Below, piece by piece: positions 19,122 through 27,672 of a stretch of DNA of 64,000 nucleotides. The position numbers and the translations under genes are program-made. How positions within the stretch are numbered: the first letter of the stretch is position 1; the number at the start of each line of letters is the position of its first letter. The notes beneath the pieces were generated by a model, which had not been told where the DNA came from, did not search any database, and saw nothing but the letters and a program-made list of their open reading frames with translations. This DNA comes from Roseofilum casamattae BLCC-M143 (GTDB lineage Bacteria; Cyanobacteriota; Cyanobacteriia; Cyanobacteriales; Desertifilaceae), in the NCBI RefSeq assembly GCF_030068455.1, contig NZ_JAQOSQ010000002.1, positions 372,001 to 436,000 of the forward strand, given 5' to 3'.

Positions 19122-20582
19122 GTGAATAAGTTTATCTTTTCATTAAAAGCACTATTGTACAAACATACAGTGCTGTTATTAACTGCTTTATTCTGTATGG
19201 GCGTAGCAGTAACCTTAGTAAATGTTTATCATTTTTCGTCAAATTTGGTACTCAATCAAGCGGTTACAACGGCTGAGTTATATGCTAAGGCAATCCGGGA
19301 AGCACGTAGCGTCTATAGTTCGGAAGTGATCGATCGCATTAAAACCATCGATGGTCTGACTGCTACTCATAATTACCACGTGATGGACAATGCGATTCCT
19401 ATTCCCGCAACATTTCTCATGACATTAGGATGGAGTATTAGCGAAAAAAGTGGGGAAATGGCACTAAAATTTTACAGCGATTATCCATTTCCCGGAGGTC
19501 AAGCTGCCATGAGAGGAACAAAAAAAGATCGCTTTGACCGAGAAGCGTTACTCTGGTTGCGACAATATCCGAATCAACCATTTTATCGGATTGAAATTAT
19601 GAACGAGCAACGCTATCTGCGCTATGCCCAAGCAGATATTATGCAACCGACTTGTGTCGCTTGTCATAACAGCCATCCCGATAGCCCTAAAACTGACTGG
19701 AAAGTAGGAGATGTGCGCGGGGTATTAGAAATTATTTTACCACTAGAAGAATTTATTCAACAGACTCGTCAAGGCTTGCAAGGAACCTTTCTGACTTTAT
19801 CCGGCGTTTTTGTCTTAGCAATAATTGGGTTAACTATTATCATTAGTCGCTTGCGCAACATTTCCCACGAACTAGAGAAACGAGTGCGCGAACGAACGGC
19901 AAAGTTAGCCGAAGCTAATACTAAAGTGGAAGAAGAACGCCACAAATCCGAACGCCTTTTGCTCAATATTCTTCCTTATTCCATTGCCGAGCGCTTAAAG
20001 CAAGGCCATAATCCGATCGCAGACTGGTTTCCGCAAGTGACGATTTTATTTGCCGATATTGTCGGATTTACCCAGTTATCTTCGCAAATTTCGGCTCCCG
20101 AACTCGTCGATCGACTCAATGACATTTTTACGGCATTTGATTATTGGACGGAATATTATAGCCTCGAAAAAATTAAAACTATTGGGGATAACTATATGGT
20201 CGTTGGTGGCGTACCGAAAGAGCATCCCAATCATGCCAATGCGATCGCAGAAATGGCATTGCAAATTAAAGAAGAAATCGTTAAATTTAATCGCGATCGC
20301 CAACAAAATCTTAATATTCGGATTGGGATTAATACCGGTCCGGTTGTCGCTGGGGTAATCGGCCAACAAAAATTTATTTACGACCTGTGGGGCGATGCGG
20401 TAAATACTGCCAGTCGGATGGAATCTCACAGTCTTCCCGGTCAGATTCAGGTGACTGAAGTCACTTATCGCTTATTAAACGACCGATACCAGTTTGAAAA
20501 ACGAGGAGACATTGAAATTAAGGGCAAGGGTAAAATGACTACTTATTTTCTGCAAGGACGAAAAGAGAACTCAACTCCATAG
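19122..20582 (+). CDS. Adenylate cyclase with DUF3365 (haem-c-type) sensor domain
   Basis: This 486-residue protein starts at GTG 19122. TM1 (about 13-36) and TM2 (about 222-242) bracket a periplasmic Tll0287/DUF3365-like domain with a haem-c attachment motif, C178-V-A-C181-H182. A coiled coil leads to a class III nucleotide cyclase (about 295-480). The metal aspartates are D312 (FADIVGFT) and D356 (KTIGDNYM). Lys352 and the Asp in DLWGDAVNTASRM are the adenine-selecting residues, so cAMP is the predicted product. It likely reports periplasmic redox state, gas or haem ligands as cAMP. The neighbouring MscS-cNMP channel could be a target; that link is inference. Confidence 0.93.
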   Translation: MNKFIFSLKALLYKHTVLLLTALFCMGVAVTLVNVYHFSSNLVLNQAVTTAELYAKAIREARSVYSSEVIDRIKTIDGLTATHNYHVMDNAIPIPATFLMTLGWSISEKSGEMALKFYSDYPFPGGQAAMRGTKKDRFDREALLWLRQYPNQPFYRIEIMNEQRYLRYAQADIMQPTCVACHNSHPDSPKTDWKVGDVRGVLEIILPLEEFIQQTRQGLQGTFLTLSGVFVLAIIGLTIIISRLRNISHELEKRVRERTAKLAEANTKVEEERHKSERLLLNILPYSIAERLKQGHNPIADWFPQVTILFADIVGFTQLSSQISAPELVDRLNDIFTAFDYWTEYYSLEKIKTIGDNYMVVGGVPKEHPNHANAIAEMALQIKEEIVKFNRDRQQNLNIRIGINTGPVVAGVIGQQKFIYDLWGDAVNTASRMESHSLPGQIQVTEVTYRLLNDRYQFEKRGDIEIKGKGKMTTYFLQGRKENSTP

Positions 20583-20758
20583 AGATTGCTGAGAACTCAA
20601 TCTTGCCAGACGATCGCGCAGTTCCCAGAGATCCCGGTAAATGGTGTCAATATTGCCGATCGCGATCGTCCAATAGCTGTATTCTCAGCAATCTAGTCTA
20701 CGATACAATAAAAAAGTTCGTTACATCCATAACCTTCCTGACGGTTATCCCCCCAGCC

Positions 20759-21739
20759 ATGACACTTATCCGCATTCCCAAACGTTGGGATCGTCCCGAA
20801 CGCGAAATTACTCCAGAGCACTTATTCACGTCCCGTCGCCGACTGCTGAAAGGACTCATTGGCGCCGGAGTTACCGCCAGCATTGTGCAATTAACTGCCT
20901 GTAACAATAGCGCTCAATCTCAAGGCAATGTCGCGCGCTATCAAACCCCCGAATCTGTCATTCCTAATCCACAATTTCACGACGAAACCCTCACCATTAC
21001 GCCCCAAGCCTTATCTTCAAAATATAATAACTTTTACGAGTTTGGAACCACCAAACATATCTCGCAAAATGCCCAAGCCTTACCCACGGAAAATTGGAAA
21101 GTTGAGGTCGGTGGATTAATCAAAAATCCACAAACTTACGACATTGACGACCTATGGAACAAATTCGATATTGAAGAGCGAATCTATCGATTTCGATGCG
21201 TCGAAGCGTGGGCAATGGTAGTTCCCTGGCTGGGCTTTCCCATGCGCAAACTCATGGAACAAGTCGAACCCACCTCGAAAGCGAAATTTGTCCGGTTTAC
21301 CTCTTGGTACGATAAACAAATCAGTACCGGCCCGACAGGCAGTGTCTTTAGCACGATTCCCTGGCCCTACACTGAAAGTTTGCGCGTTGATGAAATGGCA
21401 AATGACTTAGCCTTTTTTGCCCTCGGAATTTACGGCCAACCCCTACCCAAACAACATGGCGCTCCCATTCGCGAAGTTGTTCCTTGGAAATACGGGTTTA
21501 AAGGAGCTAAATCTGTCGTCAAAATTGAGTTTCTCGAAACCCAACCGGCAACGTTTTGGAACACCATTGTCCCGAACGAATATGACTTTGAAGCGAATGT
21601 CAATCCAGACAAGCCCCATCCGCGATGGTCTCAGGCAACCGAGCGCTTGATTAGCGAAGGCTCGCCTTTAACCTGGCCGAGACAACCAACCTTGCCTTAT
21701 AACGGTTATGGTGAATGGGTAGCTAATTTGTATAGCTAG
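20759..21739 (+). CDS. msrP: Protein-methionine-sulfoxide reductase catalytic subunit (molybdopterin)
   Basis: The ATG at 20759 gives 326 residues, close to E. coli MsrP (YedY); the longer TTG frame from 20603 is unlikely. A Tat signal is visible (SRRRLLKGLIGAG), ending at LTAC, which also resembles a lipobox. The oxidoreductase molybdopterin domain follows, with the Mo-ligating cysteine C147 in RFRCVEAWAMVVPW. The C-terminal GAPIREVVPWKYGFKGAKSV segment is typical of the family. MsrP repairs oxidised methionines of envelope proteins using electrons from the quinone pool through MsrQ. No msrQ is in the window; a DUF4079 membrane gene sits where it would be expected. Confidence 0.95.
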   Translation: MTLIRIPKRWDRPEREITPEHLFTSRRRLLKGLIGAGVTASIVQLTACNNSAQSQGNVARYQTPESVIPNPQFHDETLTITPQALSSKYNNFYEFGTTKHISQNAQALPTENWKVEVGGLIKNPQTYDIDDLWNKFDIEERIYRFRCVEAWAMVVPWLGFPMRKLMEQVEPTSKAKFVRFTSWYDKQISTGPTGSVFSTIPWPYTESLRVDEMANDLAFFALGIYGQPLPKQHGAPIREVVPWKYGFKGAKSVVKIEFLETQPATFWNTIVPNEYDFEANVNPDKPHPRWSQATERLISEGSPLTWPRQPTLPYNGYGEWVANLYS

Positions 21740-21797
21740 CGACTAGAGATTCATTTTAGGATCGATAGTCAGACGATAGATTGCAAGGTGATGAGGA

Positions 21798-22340
21798 GTG
21801 AAAATCAAATATTGGCAGTTGAGGGGGTTAGGCGCGATCGCCGGCCTTGCCCTATGGGTTTGGCCTGCTTTAGCAGAGCTGCCCCGTTCCGATACCGTGG
21901 CGTTAGTTGAAGCTCTGCGACTGGCAGCCCCAAAAACGGAGACAGCACAAACCCTATACAGCCCGTGGAAAATTAAACCCAACAATATCGCGCGATGGTC
22001 TCAGCTTTGCACCGGACAAACTTTAACTCCGGACGCCTTTACTGCCGATCTTACTCAGGCCAGACAAATCTTAGTCTGCGTTCTGGAAGAGGTGTTGCTC
22101 GAAGAATATGCCATCAGCCAGCAAAATCGGGCGATCGCCATTCGTCGGGCTGCAGCTTGGTGGGTATCGGGGGATGCAAATTTGTACAACCAAGGGAACG
22201 TTGGTGTTTACACTAATAGAGTGCTGAGTTTCTACGAAGAACTCTATGCCAATCCCACGGACTTTATTCACTCGAAAGACTGGGACTACAAACCATTTAA
22301 CGTTCTTGACCTCAACTCGGACATCCATGGACACCATTAA
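21798..22340 (+). CDS. Secreted protein of unknown function in the msrP cluster
   Basis: This 180-residue protein starts at GTG 21798, preceded by an AGGTGATGAGGA Shine-Dalgarno-like stretch. A signal peptide (KYWQLRGLGAIAGLALWVWPALAE) predicts export. The mature part is mostly helical with two cysteines (SQLCTGQTL and ILVCVLEEVL) and ends with DLNSDIHGHH. No known domain was recognised. The gene starts 58 bp after msrP and its end overlaps the DUF4079 start by 14 bp. Co-transcription and translational coupling are therefore likely, and the protein probably acts with MsrP/DUF4079 in the envelope; this is inference. Confidence 0.72.
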   Translation: MKIKYWQLRGLGAIAGLALWVWPALAELPRSDTVALVEALRLAAPKTETAQTLYSPWKIKPNNIARWSQLCTGQTLTPDAFTADLTQARQILVCVLEEVLLEEYAISQQNRAIAIRRAAAWWVSGDANLYNQGNVGVYTNRVLSFYEELYANPTDFIHSKDWDYKPFNVLDLNSDIHGHH

Positions 22341-22818
22341 AACCTTAATACAATCTATCTTCCAACCCGCTGCTGACTTTTTTCTCAGCATCGGTACTCC
22401 CGAACTCATCAACCACTGGGGTCATCCCCTCATGATGGGAATTGTGGTTTTCTTCATGGGAACTGGCGTTGCTGTTTTTGGATGGCGCGGACGTACGGCA
22501 ACGGATGAAGCTGTTGCGATTGAAAATAAGTCCAACCATCGCAAGTTTGCTCCCTTCTTGGCCCTATTTCTGGCTCTCGGTTATACCGGAGGCTTTTTGT
22601 CCTTGATTATGCAAGGTCAGCCGATTTTGGAAAGCCCCCATTTCTGGACGGGTTCCACCGTTCTTCTCTTGTTGGGTATTAATGGCACGATCTCGGCGAC
22701 TAAGTTTGGCGGTAATAAAGCTTCTCTCCGCACGGTTCATGCTTATCTGGGTACGGCGGTGCTTGCCTTGTTATTCGTTCATGCCTTTTTGGGTCTGAAT
22801 TTGGGACTGTCGATTTAA
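22327..22818 (+). CDS. DUF4079 membrane protein, putative haem-b electron carrier
   Basis: The ATG at 22327 gives 163 residues with four hydrophobic helices (about 33-52, 74-94, 107-123, 138-160). Histidines placed in or beside the helices (H30, H33, H105, H138, H152) resemble the haem-coordinating pattern of cytochrome b561/YedZ-like four-helix bundles. A longer frame from 22246 is rejected because it only extends inside the preceding gene. The overlap with the preceding gene and the position after msrP suggest a role as its membrane partner, replacing MsrQ. The family is annotated only as a domain of unknown function, so the haem role is inference. Confidence 0.8.
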   Translation: MDTIKTLIQSIFQPAADFFLSIGTPELINHWGHPLMMGIVVFFMGTGVAVFGWRGRTATDEAVAIENKSNHRKFAPFLALFLALGYTGGFLSLIMQGQPILESPHFWTGSTVLLLLGINGTISATKFGGNKASLRTVHAYLGTAVLALLFVHAFLGLNLGLSI

Positions 22819-22850
22819 TCCTGAAATGCGATCGCGCCTGAAATAAAATT

Positions 22851-22917
22851 AGGAAACCGGGGTTTTGGTACTGAATCTTAGTGAGATGCTAAGAGGTCTG
22901 GAACACCCGGTTTCTTG
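22851..22917. repeat. REPIN-like doublet, copy 2 (degenerate)
   Basis: AGGAAACCGGGGTTTT at 22851 and ACACCCGGTTTCTTG at about 22903 form a degenerate copy of the doublet at 10036-10100. Orientation is the same and the spacing close to 50 bp. It lies after the DUF4079 gene. Confidence 0.55.
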
Positions 22918-22943
22918 AACTGAACTCAGAGTAGGGGACAGAA

Positions 22944-22979
22944 AAAATAGCGATCGCGCAACTACCCGATCGCTATTTT
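22944..22979. terminator. Bidirectional rho-independent terminator
   Basis: AAAATAGCGATCG (22944-22956) pairs perfectly with CGATCGCTATTTT (22967-22979) across a 10-base loop. The stem is bounded by an A-run on one side and a T-run on the other, so it can end transcription from both directions. It sits between the convergent DUF4079 and VIT-vWA genes. Confidence 0.75.
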
Positions 22980-22989
22980 GTGCGATCGC

Positions 22990-25452
22990 TTATTCCGGGC
23001 GAATGTTTAAGGTAACCGAGACTTTACCGCGAATATTAGGCGCCGACCAACTAAAGAGTCGGGACTTAATCCCATTGATAATCTCTTCATCCGTAATGGT
23101 AGAGTTCTCCTCATCCAAAATAACGCGAGTAATGCGGCCGTTACTGAGCCAGAGTTCTAAGGTTAACTCGCCAGAAGCATCCGCAGGAAGAGAGGTCGAT
23201 CGCAGATATTGACTTAAAGTCGTAATATTGTCTCCCTCTAAACCCTGAATATCGGTAATTTCAATCCGGTTGGGTAACTCGAGTTTTTCTTCCGCTACTT
23301 CCGGTGCAATAGAGAAGTCTGATTCTGCTTCCATTAGATCTAACGGTGCAGGAGGTGGAGCAGAGCTTGTGGGAGCATTGCTCGGAGAGGCTAAACGAGG
23401 CAATCCTGGCTGTACTCGTCGTTGCCGTGTTACGCTACTGCTTTGGGCTGTAGCACCGCCGCGAGCATTACCGAAGGAAGCTTCATCGCCAAAAATGCCC
23501 TCATAACTGACTCCATCGGGTAACTCCACGGGGACATCAACCCGCTCGCGAGTGCCGTCAGGATTAACGCGCACTTCTTCGCTGACAGCGATAAATGCGG
23601 TATATTCTGAGAGCAGTTGGTAATCTAGAGCGGTTTGCGTCACGGTCTCGACTCCAGAGGTAGTTTCGCCACCCACCATGGCGGTCATCGTATCCTTAAT
23701 TTTGGCGCGACCCCAGAGCTGTGCGATCGCCTGACTATCCCCCGCAAATTTGACTGGGAAGGCTTGCTCGTAGCGTTTTCCACCGGCGGAAACCCCGCGA
23801 ATAGTCAACGTGCCTTGCCGTCCGTCTGCCTTCCGTCCGAAGAGCACTAGGGGTTGGCTGGCGAAGAGGTCGGGAGGAGATTGGGGATAGATTTCGGGAG
23901 CGGCGCCAGTTCCCTGCCAGGTGACCTCAATATTACTGAGGACGGGGTTATTAATTTGGCTAAAAAATTTGGTGACGACAGGCGCGATCGCCTCATCTTG
24001 GCGCACCACTTGCACGGTTCCGCGACCGACTTCTGCCAGGCGATCGAGCAGATAGCGATTGGTGGAACTACCCACACCAAAGCTATACAAGCGATTTCCC
24101 GGTTTCAGTTTCTTTTGCACGGCGGCAATAATTTCTTTGTCGTTGCCGATATAACCATCGGTGAGTAAGACGACACTGCGCAACCGTCCTTCCGGTGCTT
24201 TCGGAAAATTTAATACTGCATTGATGCCGTTCATCAACTCCGTTCCCCCGTTGGCATCGAGCTGGTTAATATAAGTCAATGCCTTTTGTCGATTTTGTGC
24301 GGTATTTTTCAGGGGAGAAGTGGAGAGCTGCCGCGCGGTATTAGAAAAGTCGATAATGGTAAATGTATCTTGCGGATTTAAACCTCGAACAAATTCTCGC
24401 ATCAAAGCTTGCGACTGTGCGATGGGTGCGCCGGACTGAGAGCCGGAAGTATCCATGAGAAAGACCACATCTTTGGGGATAATTTCTTTCGGTTTGTAGT
24501 CGATCGCGGGAATGAGATAGGCAGCAAAGTGACCGCCGTTTTTATCGGTTTGCGCGAGTAAAGTGGCTTGGGTTTCTTGTCCGGAAACTTGATAGCGCAA
24601 GATCAGATCTTTGTTGGGAATATTATCTTCCGGCGCCAGTTGAACTTGGGTAGTCTGGCGCTGGTTTTGGATGAGAATGTTATGGGAAGTTGAGGTGACA
24701 TTGCTAATCGGAACTCCGGCATCAATATTAACCGTAACTTGGATATCGTGACCCGATCGCGTTCCCGGCTTCAGCACGGGAGGAGTAATGCGCGAGGCAT
24801 CGGGAACCTGGTCTGTATCTCGACTATTTTGAATGGGATTTCCAGGAATATAGCGGGGCCCGACCACCATGGGAAAGACAAACTCATAATTGCCGCCAGT
24901 AAAGGTTAACGAGTCCGTGTAGCGAATGGTGACTTGAATTTCTTCTCCCGGACGAATATTGGCTAACGATTGAGTAAAAATATTGGCGCGCTCTTGTTCC
25001 AATAATCCGGCAGTACGACCTTCTGCTCTGGCTTGTTCGTAAATTTCTTGGGCTTCTTCTCGTTTTTTAATGCTACCTTTGATAATGCGATCGCCAATCC
25101 GAATATCCATATCGTAGACTGCCGCTTCATCCGGTAGGGGAAAAACATAGACGGCTTCGAGAGGATTTTCAAACGGATTCTCAAACGTTTGCGTCACTTC
25201 CACCTGGGAAACATTGCCGGAAACCGTGGCATTTACCGAAGTGTTTTTTAAGGGGAAAACTTGCGTTTCACCGTCTTCTGAGGTCGCTAACAAGCCGCTG
25301 GTTGGGCGATCGCTCGAGGGGTTAGTCGTGGGGTTTTGTGCCTGAATCATAGTCTGTGGAGAACTCGGAGAAACGACGTTAACATGAGCAACGGTATGCA
25401 AGCATCCCGTCAGTGCGAGGGGTAGGGTCAGGAAGTAAGCCAGTCTAGTCAT
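22990..25452 (-). CDS. VIT and vWA domain lipoprotein
   Basis: The ATG at 25452 gives 820 residues with a lipoprotein signal (FLTLPLALTGC). The VIT domain comes first (about 45-185: VSGNVSQVEVTQTFENP, AVYVFPLPDEAAVYDMDI). A linking region is followed by a vWA domain (about 330-510) with an intact MIDAS (DTSGSQSG, then TDGYIG). The C-terminal part is Pro/Ser-rich and ends in a small TonB-C/energy-transducing-like beta domain (LTLELWLSNGRITRVILDEE). Proteins of this inter-alpha-trypsin-inhibitor type are bacterial envelope proteins of uncertain role, probably in adhesion or protein assembly. It is a single gene. Confidence 0.92.
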   Translation of the reverse strand: MTRLAYFLTLPLALTGCLHTVAHVNVVSPSSPQTMIQAQNPTTNPSSDRPTSGLLATSEDGETQVFPLKNTSVNATVSGNVSQVEVTQTFENPFENPLEAVYVFPLPDEAAVYDMDIRIGDRIIKGSIKKREEAQEIYEQARAEGRTAGLLEQERANIFTQSLANIRPGEEIQVTIRYTDSLTFTGGNYEFVFPMVVGPRYIPGNPIQNSRDTDQVPDASRITPPVLKPGTRSGHDIQVTVNIDAGVPISNVTSTSHNILIQNQRQTTQVQLAPEDNIPNKDLILRYQVSGQETQATLLAQTDKNGGHFAAYLIPAIDYKPKEIIPKDVVFLMDTSGSQSGAPIAQSQALMREFVRGLNPQDTFTIIDFSNTARQLSTSPLKNTAQNRQKALTYINQLDANGGTELMNGINAVLNFPKAPEGRLRSVVLLTDGYIGNDKEIIAAVQKKLKPGNRLYSFGVGSSTNRYLLDRLAEVGRGTVQVVRQDEAIAPVVTKFFSQINNPVLSNIEVTWQGTGAAPEIYPQSPPDLFASQPLVLFGRKADGRQGTLTIRGVSAGGKRYEQAFPVKFAGDSQAIAQLWGRAKIKDTMTAMVGGETTSGVETVTQTALDYQLLSEYTAFIAVSEEVRVNPDGTRERVDVPVELPDGVSYEGIFGDEASFGNARGGATAQSSSVTRQRRVQPGLPRLASPSNAPTSSAPPPAPLDLMEAESDFSIAPEVAEEKLELPNRIEITDIQGLEGDNITTLSQYLRSTSLPADASGELTLELWLSNGRITRVILDEENSTITDEEIINGIKSRLFSWSAPNIRGKVSVTLNIRPE

Positions 25453-25609
25453 AATAATATCCAAACGATGGAAAAATCGGCATGGCAGGAGAGGAAACGC
25501 CGCAGAACTGGTTTACTTGCTCCGCTCCTACTCTGCTTATCCGTGCTAGCGTGGGACTATGTACGCTTATGCTTCAGTATGCCGCGATCGCATTCCGCGT
25601 TGGCTGCAG

Positions 25610-25729
25610 TTACGGTTTCGGTAACGGCTGAAGTAATGAGTTGAGATTCTCTAAAAAATGTATAGCTCGATCGCGACCTCTTAGATAATCAATTAAAACA
25701 TCTGTATCTATTAATAATTTATCCTTCAT
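25610..25729 (-). pseudogene. Truncated vapC-like PIN toxin, N-terminal part
   Basis: The minus strand from ATG 25729 encodes MKDKLLIDTDVLIDYLRGR and continues for 39 residues before a stop at 25610. This is the N-terminus of a VapC PIN ribonuclease with the first catalytic aspartate (LIDTDVLIDY). Shifting the frame after residue 31 reads ITSAVTETV, close to the expected next strand, so a one-base change plus a downstream deletion probably inactivated it. It starts eight bases after the vapB stop, as in intact vapBC pairs. Confidence 0.75.
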
Positions 25730-25737
25730 TTTATGTT

Positions 25738-25968
25738 CTAACGATTCCATTCTTCTCTGAGTTTATCGAAATCCGGGAGATCTTCTCGTGCTTGCCAGAT
25801 TCCCCTAGCTTGACGCATTAAATCTAGGCGCTTTTCATACTGGTACTTTTCGATAAGTTCTTCAATAGCAGAAGTAATGAGTTCCTGTTGCGATCGCCCA
25901 GTAAGATGAGAGATTTCTCTCAATGCTTGTTGATTGTGTTCGCTTAAGTCGATCTGAGTTTCAATCAT
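25738..25968 (-). CDS. VapB-like antitoxin (ribbon-helix-helix type)
   Basis: This 76-residue protein begins MIETQIDLSEHNQQALREI and continues with a TGRSQQELITSAIEELI stretch. That matches the beta-strand plus two-helix pattern of ribbon-helix-helix antitoxins, followed by an acidic/aromatic tail (IWQAREDLPDFDKLREEW) of the kind that wraps around a PIN toxin. The toxin gene next to it is truncated, so this antitoxin appears orphaned. It may still autoregulate its promoter or neutralise a related toxin elsewhere; that is inference. Confidence 0.8.
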   Translation of the reverse strand: MIETQIDLSEHNQQALREISHLTGRSQQELITSAIEELIEKYQYEKRLDLMRQARGIWQAREDLPDFDKLREEWNR

Positions 25969-26013
25969 AGCTAATATAGAATTGGTTAACTGAAAGTGCT
26001 ATAATTTTGCTTA

Positions 26014-27672
26014 TCATTGGTCGCAGTGTTGTTTAAGTTTCTCCAAAGCTGTGCTGCGATCGTTCCAAGCATCAGAGTAATCCGGTTGCAGTTCTATCGC
26101 TCGGTCATAACTGGAAATAGCTTCCTCATATCTTTCTAAGTTACTCAAAGCATTACCGCGATTGTGCCAGGCAATCGAGAAATCTGGTTGCAGCTCTATT
26201 GCTCGTTCATAACTGAAAATAGCTTCCTCATATTTTCCTAAGTTACTCAAAGCATTACCGCGATTGTTCCAGGCAGGTAAATAATCTGGTTGTAGTTCTA
26301 TAGCTCGGTAGAAACTATAGAGAGCTTCCTTATACCTTCCTAATTCATGCAAAGTATAACCGCAATTGTTCCAGGCGGTGAAGTCATCGGGTTGCAGTTC
26401 TAGAGCTTTATTGAAACTGTAGATAGCTTCCTCATACCTTCCTAAGTAACCCAAAGTATTACCGCGATTGTACCAAGCAGTTGAGTCATCTGGTTGCAAT
26501 TCTATAGCTCGGTCGAAACTGTAGATAGCTTCCTCATACTTTCCTAAGTCACTCAAAGCATTACCGCGATTGTTCCAGGCTATTGAGTCATCTGGTTGCA
26601 ATTCTATAGCTCGGTCGAAACTGTAGATAGCTTGCTTGTATTGTCCAACCTCAAGTAATGTATTACCATAGTGTCCCCAGGTAGTAGAGCTGTATGGTTG
26701 CAGCTCTATAGCATGTTTATAACTGTAGATAGCTTCTTCATATCTTCCCAGCTTATCCAAAGCCATCCCACGATTTCTCCAGGCACGAGAGTAACCAGGT
26801 CGAAATTTAATTGCTTTATCAAAACTAAAAATAGCTTCTTCATAACGCTCTAAAAGAGACAAATTAATCCCACGATTTTTCCATGCCCTAGAGTAATGTG
26901 GTTGTAATTCTATAGCTTTGTCGTACCAGGAGAGGGCAATGAGGTAATCTCCTCCACTGGCAAACAATCGTCCTTGTTCAATTAATAAATCTACTTTTTC
27001 GATTACGGAAAGGTTGGGTTGCCCTATAATCTCGTGTAACTGAGCAATTCTTTTAAAGCGCTCCACAGCAGAAAGCTGACAATATTCATTGTATCTCCCC
27101 CTCTCTATCATTGTTTGCTTGTCATAGGCTGAATCAGGTACTACAAACAACAACCCCACTCGCCAATCATAGAAATCGGGAGCGCGCAGCATAAAGTAGC
27201 GCACGGCAAATAAACGCATCACAAAAACAATGGCACAAGGAAGCGCTTCCCATAGATTTTCCCGTGTCTGATTCAAATGATTGAGAATTGGAGGCACATC
27301 TTGGAGGCTGTAGTTCCACGCCCGAGCATCATCCCAACCTAACGAGCGTTTCACATCTTCGTAAGCAAACAATGCCTGCTCAATTCCCCGCACGACTAGT
27401 ACAGTGCAGTTCTCTTGTTCGTACTTTGCCTTGGCTTCTGAGTATAGGGTTGTCGATTCCCGGTTTAATTCTAGGATGGCAACCTTATCCTTCCTAAAAC
27501 TATGTTGCAATCGCTCAATGGTTTCCTTTTGTCGCGCTGGACTACATTGCACGAAGAACCAACCCGCTCCTTTGTTGCGGCGAATGCCTCGGATTAACCG
27601 CTGCCAAACTTGTTCTGCGGTTTCCGGCTCTAGTTCTTCTTCTTCCCAATCCAGAAATGCTTCAGCTTTCAT
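26014..27672 (-). CDS. TPR protein with degenerate NTPase-like N-terminal domain
   Basis: The start is the ATG at 27672 (MKAEAFLDWEEEELEP), giving 552 residues and an 11-bp overlap with the upstream ATPase gene. Residues 1-230 look like a nucleotide-binding fold with a lost P-loop (GWFFVQCSPARQKETIERLQ) and a Walker-B-like strand (CTVLVVRGIEQAL). From about 235 to the end come nine 34-residue TPRs with the consensus YEEAIxSFDRAIELQPD and AWNNRGNALSxLGK. The repeats are nearly identical at DNA level, a 102-bp period. This looks like a cytoplasmic scaffold or sensor working with the upstream ATPase. No catalytic site was found and the function is unknown. Confidence 0.85.
   Translation of the reverse strand: MKAEAFLDWEEEELEPETAEQVWQRLIRGIRRNKGAGWFFVQCSPARQKETIERLQHSFRKDKVAILELNRESTTLYSEAKAKYEQENCTVLVVRGIEQALFAYEDVKRSLGWDDARAWNYSLQDVPPILNHLNQTRENLWEALPCAIVFVMRLFAVRYFMLRAPDFYDWRVGLLFVVPDSAYDKQTMIERGRYNEYCQLSAVERFKRIAQLHEIIGQPNLSVIEKVDLLIEQGRLFASGGDYLIALSWYDKAIELQPHYSRAWKNRGINLSLLERYEEAIFSFDKAIKFRPGYSRAWRNRGMALDKLGRYEEAIYSYKHAIELQPYSSTTWGHYGNTLLEVGQYKQAIYSFDRAIELQPDDSIAWNNRGNALSDLGKYEEAIYSFDRAIELQPDDSTAWYNRGNTLGYLGRYEEAIYSFNKALELQPDDFTAWNNCGYTLHELGRYKEALYSFYRAIELQPDYLPAWNNRGNALSNLGKYEEAIFSYERAIELQPDFSIAWHNRGNALSNLERYEEAISSYDRAIELQPDYSDAWNDRSTALEKLKQHCDQ
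26056..26950. repeat. 102-bp coding tandem repeats (TPR units)
   Basis: About nine direct units of 102 bp encode the TPR array. Stretches such as TCTGGTTGCAATTCTATAGC recur almost unchanged, and the middle units are most alike. This suggests recent duplication or homogenisation and likely copy-number variation between strains. Confidence 0.8.

Noticed and set aside
26056-26950. Regularly spaced repeats resembling a CRISPR or satellite array
   Set aside because: The 102-bp units encode TPRs in frame without distinct spacers.
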